Origin: Terribacillus saccharophilus
Lineage (GTDB): Bacteria; Bacillota; Bacilli; Bacillales; Amphibacillaceae
Reading direction: 5' to 3'
DNA length: 45,635 bases
Assembly: GCF_002272745.1 (NCBI RefSeq)
Contig: NZ_NPBD01000013.1
Span: forward strand, 1 to 45,635
The notes below the pieces were generated by a model. It was given only the letters and a program-made list of their open reading frames with translations. It did no database searches and was not told where the DNA came from. Both the position numbers and the translations under genes were made by a program. Shown here piece by piece: positions 26,629-35,562 of the stretch (its first letter is position 1; each line of letters starts with the position of its first letter).

Positions 26629-28689
26629 ATGATGCTAGACAAGCGGCCATCCATCTTGCTTGAGCAGCTTATCCGTTTACAGCACATTACATTGCAACAG
26701 CTCATGGATCTCACTCAATTATCAAGAAGGCAGCTGACTTATGATTTAGAAAAGCTGAATGACTGGCTTACAGCAGAGAAGCTGCCACAGATCTTATATA
26801 AAGGTACACAGCTCATTCGTGTTCCCGAGGAGGTGGTGCAGTGTTATCAGAAGAAGCAGCTGATACAAAATGGTCAGCAGCTTATTTTAACAGAAGAAGA
26901 TCGATTGCTTCTTCTTTACCTGTATTTGTTCATAAGGGAGGAGCCTGTATCATCCTACCATTTAACACATGTGCTCCAAGTTAGCAAAAATACAGTAGTT
27001 GCAGATATCAAACGTGCCAATAAGCGGATTAATCCATTCTTAGTAGAGATTCGTTATACAAGACAGAATGGCTATCATCTTAGGGGGTCCGAAGCGGATA
27101 AAAGAATTTTGGTGCAAAATCATCTGGCGAAGATGCTGCAAAATCCCGCTTTTCCGACAATAGTAAAACATCTCACAGCACATTTAAAAGATGTGACGGC
27201 AAAAGATGTGCAAGATTTATTGCAGATGATGGAAAAGGATTTCGGGCTTCAGTTCGTGGAGGAAAGGCTGGATCATTTCACTTATTTTTTAGTGCTGTAT
27301 GCCTGTCGACTTCGTGAAGGAAAAACAGTCCGTTTCCATGAAGACGAAATTCTCAATATGAAACAGGATGCTATGTGGGAAGTGACACTCTCAGTTTTTG
27401 AGAAGCTTCAACTGCCACTTGATGAAAATGAAGTATGTTATTTCAGCATCCACTTGCTTGCTCTTTCATTAGGTCAAATTCAGCAGGAAAGCAATACGCG
27501 AGATTTGCTGTATAGATTGTGCGAACAATTGGTTTTGGATTTCGAGAACAAGGCTGCTGTCGTTTTCGAACGAAGGGCTAATGTCGTACGCACCCTCTAT
27601 CAGCATATGAGACCAGCCTACTATCGAATGAAATATCGGATTCCGATACACAACCCACTTTTACAACAGATAAAAAATCAACATGAAGAACTGTATCTGA
27701 TTGTACAAGAGCTGATGCAACCGGTGGGAGATTTACTGAACATTGTAATTCCGGAAGAAGAGTTGGGCTTTATTACGATTCATTTCGGCGCATTATTGGA
27801 AAAGCCAACACAGCAAATGCCAAGAAAGAAAAGAGCTCTAGTCGTCTGTGCGAGCGGTATAAGTTCTTCCTTGATGGTCAAATACATGCTCGAATCACTA
27901 TTTTCTGAGATTGTGGTCGAAGATACATGCTCACTTCGTCAATTCGAACAGAAGACTGCAATGGATTATGATGTCATCTTCTCAACAATTGATTTACAGT
28001 CCAGCATCCCATGCTTTCATGTAAAACCAATCATGTCCCCTACTGAAAAAAGTGCTTTAGTCAATGGAGTGTATGAAACATTATTCGGTATCCAATACGA
28101 TGGCGTATCAGTAAGAGAGCTTCTTCAGGAAATAAGTCGATATGCCACCATCCATGATGAGAAACAATTAGAAAACATGTTGCGGACACTCCAGTTCCAT
28201 CGAAAAACAGAACGCAGAAAGGAGAATCAGCCAGTGTTACAAGACTTGTTACATGAAGATACAATCCAACTCGCTGAAAGTTTACCAAGCTGGCAAGATG
28301 CCATTGCTAGCGTTGCCAAGCCTCTGCTGCAAAATGCTTCTATCTCGCAATCTTATGTAGAGGCCATGATAGAAAATATAGAAAAACTGGGGCCATATGT
28401 AGTAATAGGACCGGATGTTGCCATACCACACGCCAGACCGGAATCCGGTGTGCATGCAGTAGGAATGAGCTTTCTCCGGTTGAAGGAGCCTGTCTATTTT
28501 TCTGCAGATCATACCAAAGGAGTTAGATTGTTATTTTGTATTGCAGCAATCGACAATAAAACCCATTTAAGAGCACTATCGCAGCTGACCAAGCTGCTTA
28601 GTGATAAAGAAAATGTCACGACATTGATTGAATCCGAAAGTAAGGAAGAAATACTTGCATTGTTTAAGAGTTATTCAACAATAGCTTAA
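26629..28689 (+). CDS. PRD-containing transcription regulator with EIIB-like and EIIA domains
   Basis: A 686-residue MtlR/LicR-type regulator. It has two N-terminal helix-turn-helix regions (about 8-60 and 85-150), PRD1 with H216 and H275, PRD2 with H326 and H385, an EIIB-like domain with C407 (VVCASGISSS) and a C-terminal EIIA domain with H601 (IPHARPE). Such proteins activate PTS operons according to their phosphorylation by HPr and by the cognate EIIB. ATG at 26629 has AGGAGGTG upstream; the frame from 26527 would be an unsupported extension. It is first in an operon with ascorbate-family EIIB and EIIC genes that has no separate EIIA gene, so its own EIIA may feed the transporter. Confidence 0.9.
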   Translation: MMLDKRPSILLEQLIRLQHITLQQLMDLTQLSRRQLTYDLEKLNDWLTAEKLPQILYKGTQLIRVPEEVVQCYQKKQLIQNGQQLILTEEDRLLLLYLYLFIREEPVSSYHLTHVLQVSKNTVVADIKRANKRINPFLVEIRYTRQNGYHLRGSEADKRILVQNHLAKMLQNPAFPTIVKHLTAHLKDVTAKDVQDLLQMMEKDFGLQFVEERLDHFTYFLVLYACRLREGKTVRFHEDEILNMKQDAMWEVTLSVFEKLQLPLDENEVCYFSIHLLALSLGQIQQESNTRDLLYRLCEQLVLDFENKAAVVFERRANVVRTLYQHMRPAYYRMKYRIPIHNPLLQQIKNQHEELYLIVQELMQPVGDLLNIVIPEEELGFITIHFGALLEKPTQQMPRKKRALVVCASGISSSLMVKYMLESLFSEIVVEDTCSLRQFEQKTAMDYDVIFSTIDLQSSIPCFHVKPIMSPTEKSALVNGVYETLFGIQYDGVSVRELLQEISRYATIHDEKQLENMLRTLQFHRKTERRKENQPVLQDLLHEDTIQLAESLPSWQDAIASVAKPLLQNASISQSYVEAMIENIEKLGPYVVIGPDVAIPHARPESGVHAVGMSFLRLKEPVYFSADHTKGVRLLFCIAAIDNKTHLRALSQLTKLLSDKENVTTLIESESKEEILALFKSYSTIA

Positions 28690-28706
28690 AAATTGGAGGA
28701 GTAATT

Positions 28707-28991
28707 ATGAAGATATTAGCAGTTTGCGGCTCAGGACTAGGAAGCAGCTTTATGTTGGAGATGAATGTTCAGCAGATTCTATCGGAGTTAGGTGTCACAG
28801 GGGTAGAGGTGAGTCATTCAGATTTGAGCTCTGCGACGCCTGATGATGCGGATTTGTTTATTGCTGCCAAGGATATTGCAGACGGCATGCATCACTTAGG
28901 TGAAGTGATCGTGATTGACAGCATTATCGATATGGATGGAATTAAAGCAAAGCTGCAAGAGGTTCTTCAACAGAAGGGCATCATTTCCTAA
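28707..28991 (+). CDS. ulaB: PTS EIIB component, ascorbate (SgaB/UlaB) family
   Basis: A 94-residue cytoplasmic phosphocarrier. MKILAVCGSGLGSSFM carries the phosphorylated cysteine C7 in the P-loop typical of the lactose/ascorbate EIIB fold, and the family's LGEVIVIDSIID strand is present. It would receive phosphate from an EIIA and pass it to the sugar bound by the EIIC at 29013. GGAGGAG lies upstream. It sits 17 bp after the regulator and 21 bp before EIIC. The name follows the family; the sugar need not be ascorbate. Confidence 0.88.
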   Translation: MKILAVCGSGLGSSFMLEMNVQQILSELGVTGVEVSHSDLSSATPDDADLFIAAKDIADGMHHLGEVIVIDSIIDMDGIKAKLQEVLQQKGIIS

Positions 28992-29012
28992 AGAGCAGAG
29001 GAGGAGAATACA

Positions 29013-30389
29013 ATGGTCGAAAGATTTCTGAAGCTGGTTATCGACATTCTTAGCACGCCGGCGGTATTGGTCGCATTGATTTCCTTGGTTGGGCTAATCA
29101 TCCTGAAGAAGCCGCTGAGTGAGATTATTAAAGGGACGACAAAAACATTCCTTGGTTTCTTGGTAATATCTGCTGGTGCGAATATCATTGTTGGTTCACT
29201 TGACCCGTTCGGACAAATGTTCCAGCATGCTTTCAATGTAAATGGTGTAGTACCTAATAATGAAGCAATCGTAGCGATGGCACTGACGGAATATGGAAGT
29301 ACAACTGCATTTATTATGTTCTTTGGTATGTTAGCCAATATTCTGATCGCGCGTTTTACTAGATTGAAATTCATCTTCCTTACAGGTCACCACACGCTGT
29401 ATATGGCCTGTATGCTGGCTGTAATCCTTGCAGTATCAGGATTGAAGGGAGTTCCGCTCATCATTGTTGGTTCTTTGGCACTTGGGTTGATCATGGCTGC
29501 TTTTCCCGCAATCTGTCAGCCGTTCATGCGGAAAATCACAGGTAACGACAATGTGGGGTTTGGTCATTTCTCCAGCTTAGGCTATGCACTTTCCGGAGTG
29601 GTAGGCAAAGTTGTCGGGAAGGGATCCAGATCTACAGAAGACATCAAGTTTCCGAAAGGGTTAGGCTTCCTGCGAGATAGTTCAGTTACGATCTCGCTTA
29701 CGATGGTTGTCCTTTATGTCATCATTGCACTATTTGCTGGTCCGGGATATGTGGAAGGAGAATTGAGCGGAGGCACTCACTATATCGTCTTCTCTATCAT
29801 CCAAGGTGTTACGTTTGCAGCAGGTGTATTTGTCATCCTTACAGGAGTGCGTCTTGTGCTAGCTGAAATTGTTCCAGCTTTCAAAGGTATATCTACAAAG
29901 CTTGTTCCGAATTCTAAACCAGCACTGGATTGCCCAGTTGTTTTCCCTTATGCACCGAATGCAGTTCTTATAGGATTCTTCTGCAGCTTCCTGGGAGGAA
30001 TCGTTGGCATGGTGGCACTTGGTCTTGCAGGAGCGGTTATTATTTTGCCGGGCGTTGTACCGCACTTCTTTACAGGAGCTACAGCTGGTGTTTTTGGAAA
30101 TGCAACTGGCGGAGTGAGAGGCGCAACCATCGGAGCATTCGCGAATGGTCTGTTGATTACTTTCCTTCCGGTATTTTTGATGCCGGTACTAGGAGATTTA
30201 GGGTTCGCTAGTACGACTTTCTCAGACGCAGACTTTGCGGCTTCTGGCATCGTACTTGGACAGGTGGCGAAAATGTTCGGCGCAGCAGGTGTCACCGTAA
30301 CGGTTGTTGGTCTCGTCTTGTTGGCTGTTGTCTTCGGATTGTTCAAACGCAATAAAAAGACAAATGACTCCAATCAGATTGGTGCCTAA
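29013..30389 (+). CDS. ulaA: PTS EIIC permease, ascorbate (SgaT/UlaA) family
   Basis: A 458-residue membrane permease with about 11 helices. ILKKPLSEIIKGTTKTFLGF, MALTEYGSTTAFIMFFG, LTGHHTLYMACM and the late FFTGATAGVFGNATGG motif are those of the UlaA family. It carries sugar acids or related pentose-like compounds and phosphorylates them together with the EIIB at 28707. Length agrees with E. coli UlaA (465). No ulaD, ulaE, ulaF or ulaG gene is in the operon; two transketolase halves follow instead. This suggests that the imported compound is turned into a pentulose or similar phosphate. Confidence 0.9.
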   Translation: MVERFLKLVIDILSTPAVLVALISLVGLIILKKPLSEIIKGTTKTFLGFLVISAGANIIVGSLDPFGQMFQHAFNVNGVVPNNEAIVAMALTEYGSTTAFIMFFGMLANILIARFTRLKFIFLTGHHTLYMACMLAVILAVSGLKGVPLIIVGSLALGLIMAAFPAICQPFMRKITGNDNVGFGHFSSLGYALSGVVGKVVGKGSRSTEDIKFPKGLGFLRDSSVTISLTMVVLYVIIALFAGPGYVEGELSGGTHYIVFSIIQGVTFAAGVFVILTGVRLVLAEIVPAFKGISTKLVPNSKPALDCPVVFPYAPNAVLIGFFCSFLGGIVGMVALGLAGAVIILPGVVPHFFTGATAGVFGNATGGVRGATIGAFANGLLITFLPVFLMPVLGDLGFASTTFSDADFAASGIVLGQVAKMFGAAGVTVTVVGLVLLAVVFGLFKRNKKTNDSNQIGA

Positions 30390-30418
30390 TAGATGCTGAA
30401 CAGGAAGGAAGAAGATAT

Positions 30419-31267
30419 ATGATGGATTTAGAGAAGGTAGAGAGGTTCCGGGATGAAATCAGATTGAAGACACTTCAAGAGCTTCATCATTTGGGGTTTG
30501 GTCACTATGGAGGAAGCTTATCTATCGTTGAAACGTTAGCAGTGCTTTACGGGGAGGTGATGCAAGTTGATCCGAATGATCCAACATGGGAAGATCGAGA
30601 CTACTTCGTTTTATCCAAGGGCCATGGCGGCCCAGGGCTTTATGCGGCGCTTGCAGTAAAGGGTTATTTTCCTGAAGAGATGCTGTATACACTAAATCAA
30701 AACGGTACGAAGCTGCCTTCTCATCCAGACAAAAACCTGACGCCAGGAGTGGATATGACAACGGGTTCGCTCGGGCAAGGTATATCAGCTGCTGTTGGGG
30801 TTGCATTATCTCATAAGCTCTCCGAACGGAAGAACAAGACATTCTGTATCGTAGGTGACGGAGAGCTGAACGAAGGCCAATGCTGGGAGGCTTTCCAATT
30901 CGCTGCCCATCATAAACTGCACGACTTATTTGTTTTCATTGATGATAATAAGAAGCAGTTAGATGGTCCAACAAAAGATATCATTGACCCTATTGATTTT
31001 GCTGCAAAGATGGATGCCTTTGGCTTTTATACTTGCAAAGTGGATGGAAGTGACGTAGCAGACATCCATCAAGCAATCTCGCGAGGTATTACTCAAAAGG
31101 AAAAACCAGTAGCCATCATCTTGGACACTATCAAAGGGCAGGGAGTCCGTTATTTGGAGGAGTTGGCTGATAATCACCACATCAGACCGAACGAATCAGA
31201 TACTGCGGCAATTGAACAAGCAATCTATGAGCTGGAAACGAAACTGAAGCAGGAGGTGAGAGGATGA
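30419..31267 (+). CDS. Transketolase, N-terminal (TPP-binding) subunit
   Basis: A 282-residue protein equal to the first domain of transketolase. SKGHGGPGLYAAL, DMTTGSLGQGISAAVG and the thiamine diphosphate motif GDGELNEGQ...N are present. With the C-terminal subunit at 31264 it would move two-carbon units between ketose and aldose phosphates. The gene follows the EIIC gene by 29 bp and overlaps the next gene by four bases (ATGA). AGGAAGGAAG precedes tandem ATGs at 30419 and 30422. Split transketolases in bacteria are usually dedicated to one catabolic route rather than the central pentose pathway. Confidence 0.9.
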   Translation: MMDLEKVERFRDEIRLKTLQELHHLGFGHYGGSLSIVETLAVLYGEVMQVDPNDPTWEDRDYFVLSKGHGGPGLYAALAVKGYFPEEMLYTLNQNGTKLPSHPDKNLTPGVDMTTGSLGQGISAAVGVALSHKLSERKNKTFCIVGDGELNEGQCWEAFQFAAHHKLHDLFVFIDDNKKQLDGPTKDIIDPIDFAAKMDAFGFYTCKVDGSDVADIHQAISRGITQKEKPVAIILDTIKGQGVRYLEELADNHHIRPNESDTAAIEQAIYELETKLKQEVRG

Positions 31268-32235
31268 TTTCGACTGTTTATGAAAAAGAAAAACGAGAGA
31301 TGCGCCAAGTCTACGCTGAAACCATTCTAGAACTGGCAAAAGCAAACCCGGAAGTTATAGCTCTGGAAGCTGACTTGATGAGTGCTATCACAACGAATAA
31401 AATCAAAGCAGAAATACCAAATCAACTCATCAACAGCGGCATTATGGAAGCAAACATGATGGGGGTTGCAGCTGGTTTATCTCTTACAGGGAAGATTCCT
31501 TATGTGCACACTTTCGGCCAGTTCGCTACTAGAAGGACATTTGATCAGCTATTTGTTTCCGGCGGATATGCCAAGACAAATATTAAAATCCTCGGGTCAG
31601 ATGCAGGGATTACTGCAGAGCATAACGGCGGTACTCATATGACATTTGAGGATATTGGTCTCATGAGGCTGGTTCCACAAGCGCATGTTTATGAAGCTAG
31701 TGATTCTACCATGCTTGGGTATCTACTGCGACGTATTGAAAAAGAGCACGGTGTTCACTACATCCGTACAATCCGGAAGAATGCCATCAAGCTTTACGAA
31801 GAAAACGAAACCTTTGAAGATGGAAAAGGAAAGCTGCTGCGGGACGGGGAAGACATTACTATCATTGCAACAGGAATTATGGTTGCAGAAGCTTTGCGAG
31901 CAGCGGATATTCTCGAACAGCAAGGGATCCACGCGGCTGTCATAGATATGTATTCTATCAAACCGATTGATGCAGATTTGATCACAGAATATGCCCAAAA
32001 GACAAAAGCAATTGTAACAGCGGAAAATCATAATGTGATCGGCGGATTAGGTAGTGCGGTCTCGGAAGTATTAGCTGAGAATCACCCTGTGCCGATGTAT
32101 AGAATAGGCGTGCGTGAACAATATGGGCAAGTTGGAAAAGTTGATTATTTGAAGGCTTATTATAAGCTCACAAATACAGATATCGTTGAAGCTGTACAAA
32201 GGCTTTTAGAGAAGCAACTGGATGTCACTCACTGA
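31264..32235 (+). CDS. Transketolase, C-terminal (pyrimidine-binding) subunit
   Basis: A 323-residue partner of the preceding protein, containing the pyrimidine-binding domain (GIMEANMMGVAAGLSLTG, whose glutamate activates the cofactor, and YVHTFGQFATRRTFDQ) and the C-terminal domain (ITIIATGIMVAEALRAADIL). Its start ATG overlaps the stop of the N-terminal gene. The product also resembles 1-deoxyxylulose-5-phosphate synthase C-terminal half, but the split pair and the sugar PTS context favour transketolase. Last gene of the operon, followed by a terminator. Confidence 0.9.
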   Translation: MISTVYEKEKREMRQVYAETILELAKANPEVIALEADLMSAITTNKIKAEIPNQLINSGIMEANMMGVAAGLSLTGKIPYVHTFGQFATRRTFDQLFVSGGYAKTNIKILGSDAGITAEHNGGTHMTFEDIGLMRLVPQAHVYEASDSTMLGYLLRRIEKEHGVHYIRTIRKNAIKLYEENETFEDGKGKLLRDGEDITIIATGIMVAEALRAADILEQQGIHAAVIDMYSIKPIDADLITEYAQKTKAIVTAENHNVIGGLGSAVSEVLAENHPVPMYRIGVREQYGQVGKVDYLKAYYKLTNTDIVEAVQRLLEKQLDVTH

Positions 32236-32262
32236 GAATGAAGAAGTTTATAACAGAATGTA

Positions 32263-32304
32263 AGATAAAGGCTGTCGTTATAAAGCGATAGCCTTTATCT
32301 TTTG
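32263..32304 (+). terminator. Terminator of the PTS/transketolase operon
   Basis: A 15-bp stem (32263-32277 with 32286-32300, one G-U) is followed by TTTT. The converging methyltransferase gene ends 25 bp further. Confidence 0.82.
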
Positions 32305-32328
32305 ACTGCCCTCCAAATCGTCCACTTA

Positions 32329-33066
32329 TCATTCCACAATATCCCTTTCCTCTGTGATACAATCGTTTATATACAGAGTCAACTTCTCCAGTTCGTCATC
32401 CTCCAAAGCATGCAGGATGCTTCTCCCCAATCTGGCGCGAATGTCTGCCAGCAGTTTTTCTTTCGATATATGTATTTGACGAACTTCCCATAATGTATGT
32501 TTCTCTATGTCATGAAAGCCGCAATCTTCTAGATCTTTCATAACTTGAGCGGATGTATGTCTTCTGCTGATTTCCATCTCTGCGAGTCTTGGAAAACACG
32601 AGAAGAAGTATCCTCTAATATGCTCAGGGCTTCCAGGCAGCAGGCAATCTTCTGGTGTGCGGTCCTGAATGAGCAATACTCCGCCGGGTCGCAGTATACG
32701 ATGCGCTTCTGTGAAACAAGGCTGCAGCTCTTGTAAGTGATGAATCAATGCGCGTTCCAGAATCAGGTCGCAGCTCGCTGATTCTAACCCAGTTACTTGA
32801 GCGTCCCCCTTGTGGAAACGAATTCCTTCCCGACCGCGACAATTCTCTGCTGCTGCCTCGAGCATGACTTCTGATGAATCTACTCCTGTTACAAGAGGTA
32901 TACCTATCTCATTCAAAGCTTTTGTATAAATTCCACCTCCGCAGCCGATATCCAATGCATGATTTACTTGTTTGTTATCCAATATGTTCTTAATCAAATT
33001 GATCCAGGATGGAGCTGCTCGTCTGGAGGTGTAGGAATATTTATTAATTTGTGCATGGAAATCCAT
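32329..33066 (-). CDS. Class I SAM-dependent methyltransferase
   Basis: A 245-residue soluble methyltransferase of the Methyltransf_11/25 kind. Motif I is LDIGCGGGIYTKAL (38-51), the acidic residue ending the second strand is in TGVDSSEVML, FHKGDAQVTGL is motif III-like, and LRPGGVLLIQDR is the post-motif region. A small C-terminal helical part (about 195-245) is present. The substrate is not readable; many relatives are annotated as ubiquinone/menaquinone-type or small-molecule methylases. GGAGATAGG precedes the ATG. It is a single gene, convergent with the operon at 26629-32235. Confidence 0.87.
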   Translation of the reverse strand: MDFHAQINKYSYTSRRAAPSWINLIKNILDNKQVNHALDIGCGGGIYTKALNEIGIPLVTGVDSSEVMLEAAAENCRGREGIRFHKGDAQVTGLESASCDLILERALIHHLQELQPCFTEAHRILRPGGVLLIQDRTPEDCLLPGSPEHIRGYFFSCFPRLAEMEISRRHTSAQVMKDLEDCGFHDIEKHTLWEVRQIHISKEKLLADIRARLGRSILHALEDDELEKLTLYINDCITEERDIVE

Positions 33067-33173
33067 AACCTATCTCCGCCTATTCGTTTGATAGTATATA
33101 ATTTCCATAATAATAACTTTATCTCCTGCTGCGAATCCAGAAATCCAGAAAGGGTGAAAGGAAGTGACATGTC

Positions 33174-33572
33174 TCAAGCATAATAACCATACGTATACGA
33201 GAATAGAAAATAAAGAGCTGCTAACAAGGCGGCTAGCGGAATTGTGACTCCTAGAATATTTGAACGTTCCCAGGGTTCTTTTGGGTCTGTATAACCTTTA
33301 TACAGCAGATATATTAGTAAACCGATCATCGGTACAAACAGTAAATGACGGATATCTGCAATCCATTCATTATTCACAATCCAATTGATGTTAGGTGTCG
33401 TAGCTGTATTATAAGCATTTTCAATGCGCTCTTTAACTATAACAAAAAGGGAACCAAGTACTAGATAGTAAATAATGAATATACCCTTAACGGGTTTATT
33501 TAAGTAGCGCGTGAAGATGATGACCGCTAAAAATAAGACAAGCAGTATTGTGATCAGAATATATTCCTCCAT
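33174..33572 (-). CDS. Uncharacterised 132-residue membrane protein
   Basis: Four hydrophobic segments (about 3-21, 29-48, 76-92 and 107-127) with a loop in between carrying NWIVNNEWIADIRH. I cannot place it in a named family. AAAGGAG precedes the ATG at 33572. It shares a 65-bp divergent region with the ATPase gene at 33638, and 107 bp separate its stop from the start of the methyltransferase gene on the same strand. Confidence 0.7.
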   Translation of the reverse strand: MEEYILITILLVLFLAVIIFTRYLNKPVKGIFIIYYLVLGSLFVIVKERIENAYNTATTPNINWIVNNEWIADIRHLLFVPMIGLLIYLLYKGYTDPKEPWERSNILGVTIPLAALLAALYFLFSYTYGYYA

Positions 33573-33637
33573 GACGTATTCTCCTTTCAGGTGTTAATAC
33601 ATTCATAAAGATAGAATGATAATGTGAAATTACCCCA

Positions 33638-34378
33638 ATGAATCAATATGTGAGACAAATGAGCTTGAAGGATGAATCTTCAGCGCTTCCTAATCACTTC
33701 CCATTTTCACTGCCAGTCATTCAAAAATTAGGCAAACTTTCTTTCCATCCGAATGTCACGTATATAATCGGGGAGAATGGCATGGGCAAATCGACCTTAC
33801 TCGAGGCAATTGCAGTAGCGCTCGGTTTCAACCCCGAGGGTGGTTCAAGGAATTTCTCCTTCTCAAGCTATGAATCACATTCCAATTTGCATGAACAAAT
33901 CCGCATAGTCCGGGGAGGAAATCGGCCGCGTGATGGATACTTCTTTCGAGCAGAGACTTTCTATAATGTAGCTACTAATATCGAGGAGATGGATCGGGAG
34001 GGCTACGGGCGAAAAATCATTGATTCCTACGGTGGAAAATCCCTTCATGAGCAGTCCCATGGAGAAGCATTTTTCGCAGCTTTCATGGAGCGATTCTCTG
34101 AAAATGGATTATACATACTAGATGAACCAGAGGCAGCTCTATCACCGATTCGCCAGCTGTCGATGCTTGCTAGAATCGATGAGCTAGTGGAAAAAGGCTC
34201 GCAGTTTATCATCTCGACACATGCTCCGCTGTTAATGGCTTATCCGGATTCGAAAATTCTCCTGCTGGATGCAGAAGGAATAGAAGAAGTCCAGCTGGAA
34301 GCGACACAGCATTACAGCATAATGAAGCAGTTTTTCGAGGACAGAGGCAGACTTTTACATCATTTGTTCCGAAAATAA
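33638..34378 (+). CDS. AAA-type ATPase (ABC-ATPase-like, single domain)
   Basis: A 246-residue soluble ATPase. Walker A is GENGMGKST (45-53), a degenerate signature SHGEAF is at 140-145, Walker B is LYILDEPEAAL (158-168) and the switch histidine is H195 in STHAPLL. This is the layout of the small AAA_15/AAA_21-like ATPases found alone in many bacteria and related in sequence to OLD-type and SMC-type nucleotidases. It has no permease or nuclease partner next to it. No ribosome site is visible before the ATG at 33638; a second ATG at 33659 is also weak. A leaderless or atypical start is possible. Confidence 0.82.
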   Translation: MNQYVRQMSLKDESSALPNHFPFSLPVIQKLGKLSFHPNVTYIIGENGMGKSTLLEAIAVALGFNPEGGSRNFSFSSYESHSNLHEQIRIVRGGNRPRDGYFFRAETFYNVATNIEEMDREGYGRKIIDSYGGKSLHEQSHGEAFFAAFMERFSENGLYILDEPEAALSPIRQLSMLARIDELVEKGSQFIISTHAPLLMAYPDSKILLLDAEGIEEVQLEATQHYSIMKQFFEDRGRLLHHLFRK

Positions 34379-34456
34379 TCAGTGCAGTTACAAAGAAAAT
34401 TGAGCATAATTATTTATAAGAATATCTGTGATTGAATTTTTGAGAGGTGAGCCTGC

Positions 34457-35053
34457 ATGACAAATACTGAAAAAAATCCTAAGGTAGATGAATTCTTAAG
34501 TAAAGCTAAACAATGGAAAGAAGAGTTTGTAAGCCTAAGAAATATTATCCTCGGCTGTGAGCTGACGGAAGAATTCAAGTGGAATCATCCTTGTTACACG
34601 CTCGAGGGGAAAAACATCGTTTTAATACATGGGTTTAAAGACTATTGTGCACTTTTGTTTCACAAGGGTGCTTTATTAAAAGATACTCATGGGGTTCTGA
34701 TACAGCAAACAGAGAATGTACAAGCAGCGCGCCAAATTAGGTTCACCACTAATCAGGAAATAGTTGAAATGGAAACTATCATTAAATCTTATATTCATGA
34801 GGCTATTGCAGTTGAAAAAGCCGGTTTGAAAGTGGATATGAAAGAGCACGCAGAATACATAGTTCCTGTAGAACTGCATAATAAATTTGAGGAAGTCCCT
34901 GCTTTGAAAGCTGCCTTTGAAGCATTAACTCCAGGGAGGCAAAGAGCATATATATTCCATTTTTCTCAAGCTAAGCAGGCCAAAACAAGAGAGGCGAGAG
35001 TTGAAAAATATATGCAGCAAATCCTCGCTGGTAAGGGTTTGAATGATAAATAA
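34457..35053 (+). CDS. ydeI: YdeI/OmdA-like protein (DUF1801)
   Basis: A 198-residue protein with a DUF1801 domain (about 10-115; WNHPCYTLEGKNIVLIHGFKDYCALLFHKGA) and a C-terminal bacteriocin-protection/OmdA-like tail (ALTPGRQRAYIFHFSQAKQAKTREARVEKY). It corresponds to B. subtilis YdeI by overall layout. OmdA-type tails have been linked to protection from antimicrobial peptides in some bacteria, but the role here is unknown. GAGAGGTGAG lies upstream. It is separate from its neighbours by about 50-80 bp. Confidence 0.82.
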   Translation: MTNTEKNPKVDEFLSKAKQWKEEFVSLRNIILGCELTEEFKWNHPCYTLEGKNIVLIHGFKDYCALLFHKGALLKDTHGVLIQQTENVQAARQIRFTTNQEIVEMETIIKSYIHEAIAVEKAGLKVDMKEHAEYIVPVELHNKFEEVPALKAAFEALTPGRQRAYIFHFSQAKQAKTREARVEKYMQQILAGKGLNDK

Positions 35054-35106
35054 TTATAGGTTGTAGTATATAAAAAAAAATAGCTTTTCAAGGGAGAGGT
35101 AGACCA

Positions 35107-35547
35107 ATGAATATTCTCAAAGCATCCTTACAAGACATAAAAGAAGCAGCTATTCTTTTCAATCAATACCGGCAGTTTTACAAGCAAGCGCATGATCTAA
35201 GCGGAGCAGAAGCATACATAACAGAAAGACTGGAGAAAGGTGATTCCGTCATTTTCCTCGCAAAGGATGGAGATAATTATGTAGGTTTCACTCAGCTATA
35301 TCCTACTTTTTCTTCTATCGGGATGAAACGTGCATGGATACTGAATGACTTATATGTAGCGGAAAGTGCCAGGAAAGAAGGGGTTGGAGAAAAATTACTC
35401 AATGCAGCGGAAGCTTTTGCAAGGGGAACCGGTGCTGGAAGTATCGCACTTAGTACTGCTCCGGACAACGAGAAGGCGCAGCGTCTTTATGAACGAAAAG
35501 GATACGAGCGGGACGAGCAGTTCTATCATTATGAGCTAAGCTTGTAG
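35107..35547 (+). CDS. GNAT family N-acetyltransferase
   Basis: A 146-residue acetyltransferase. VIFLAKDGDNYVGFTQLYPTF forms the central strands, AWILNDLYVAESARKEGVGEKLL holds the acetyl-CoA loop (R-K-E-G-V-G), and SIALSTAPDNEKAQRLYERKGYERD the typical last part with N and Y contacts. The overall pattern is of the general RimI-like small GNATs; the substrate is unknown. A GGGAGAGG site precedes the ATG. Its stop is 15 bp before the amidotransferase start, so it is probably the first gene of a three-gene unit ending at 36567. Confidence 0.87.
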   Translation: MNILKASLQDIKEAAILFNQYRQFYKQAHDLSGAEAYITERLEKGDSVIFLAKDGDNYVGFTQLYPTFSSIGMKRAWILNDLYVAESARKEGVGEKLLNAAEAFARGTGAGSIALSTAPDNEKAQRLYERKGYERDEQFYHYELSL

Positions 35548-35562
35548 AGGAGGACGTTGGGA

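Noticed and set aside
29930..30373. Open frames in other registers inside the EIIC gene
   Set aside because: Shadow frames of a strongly conserved permease, without ribosome sites.
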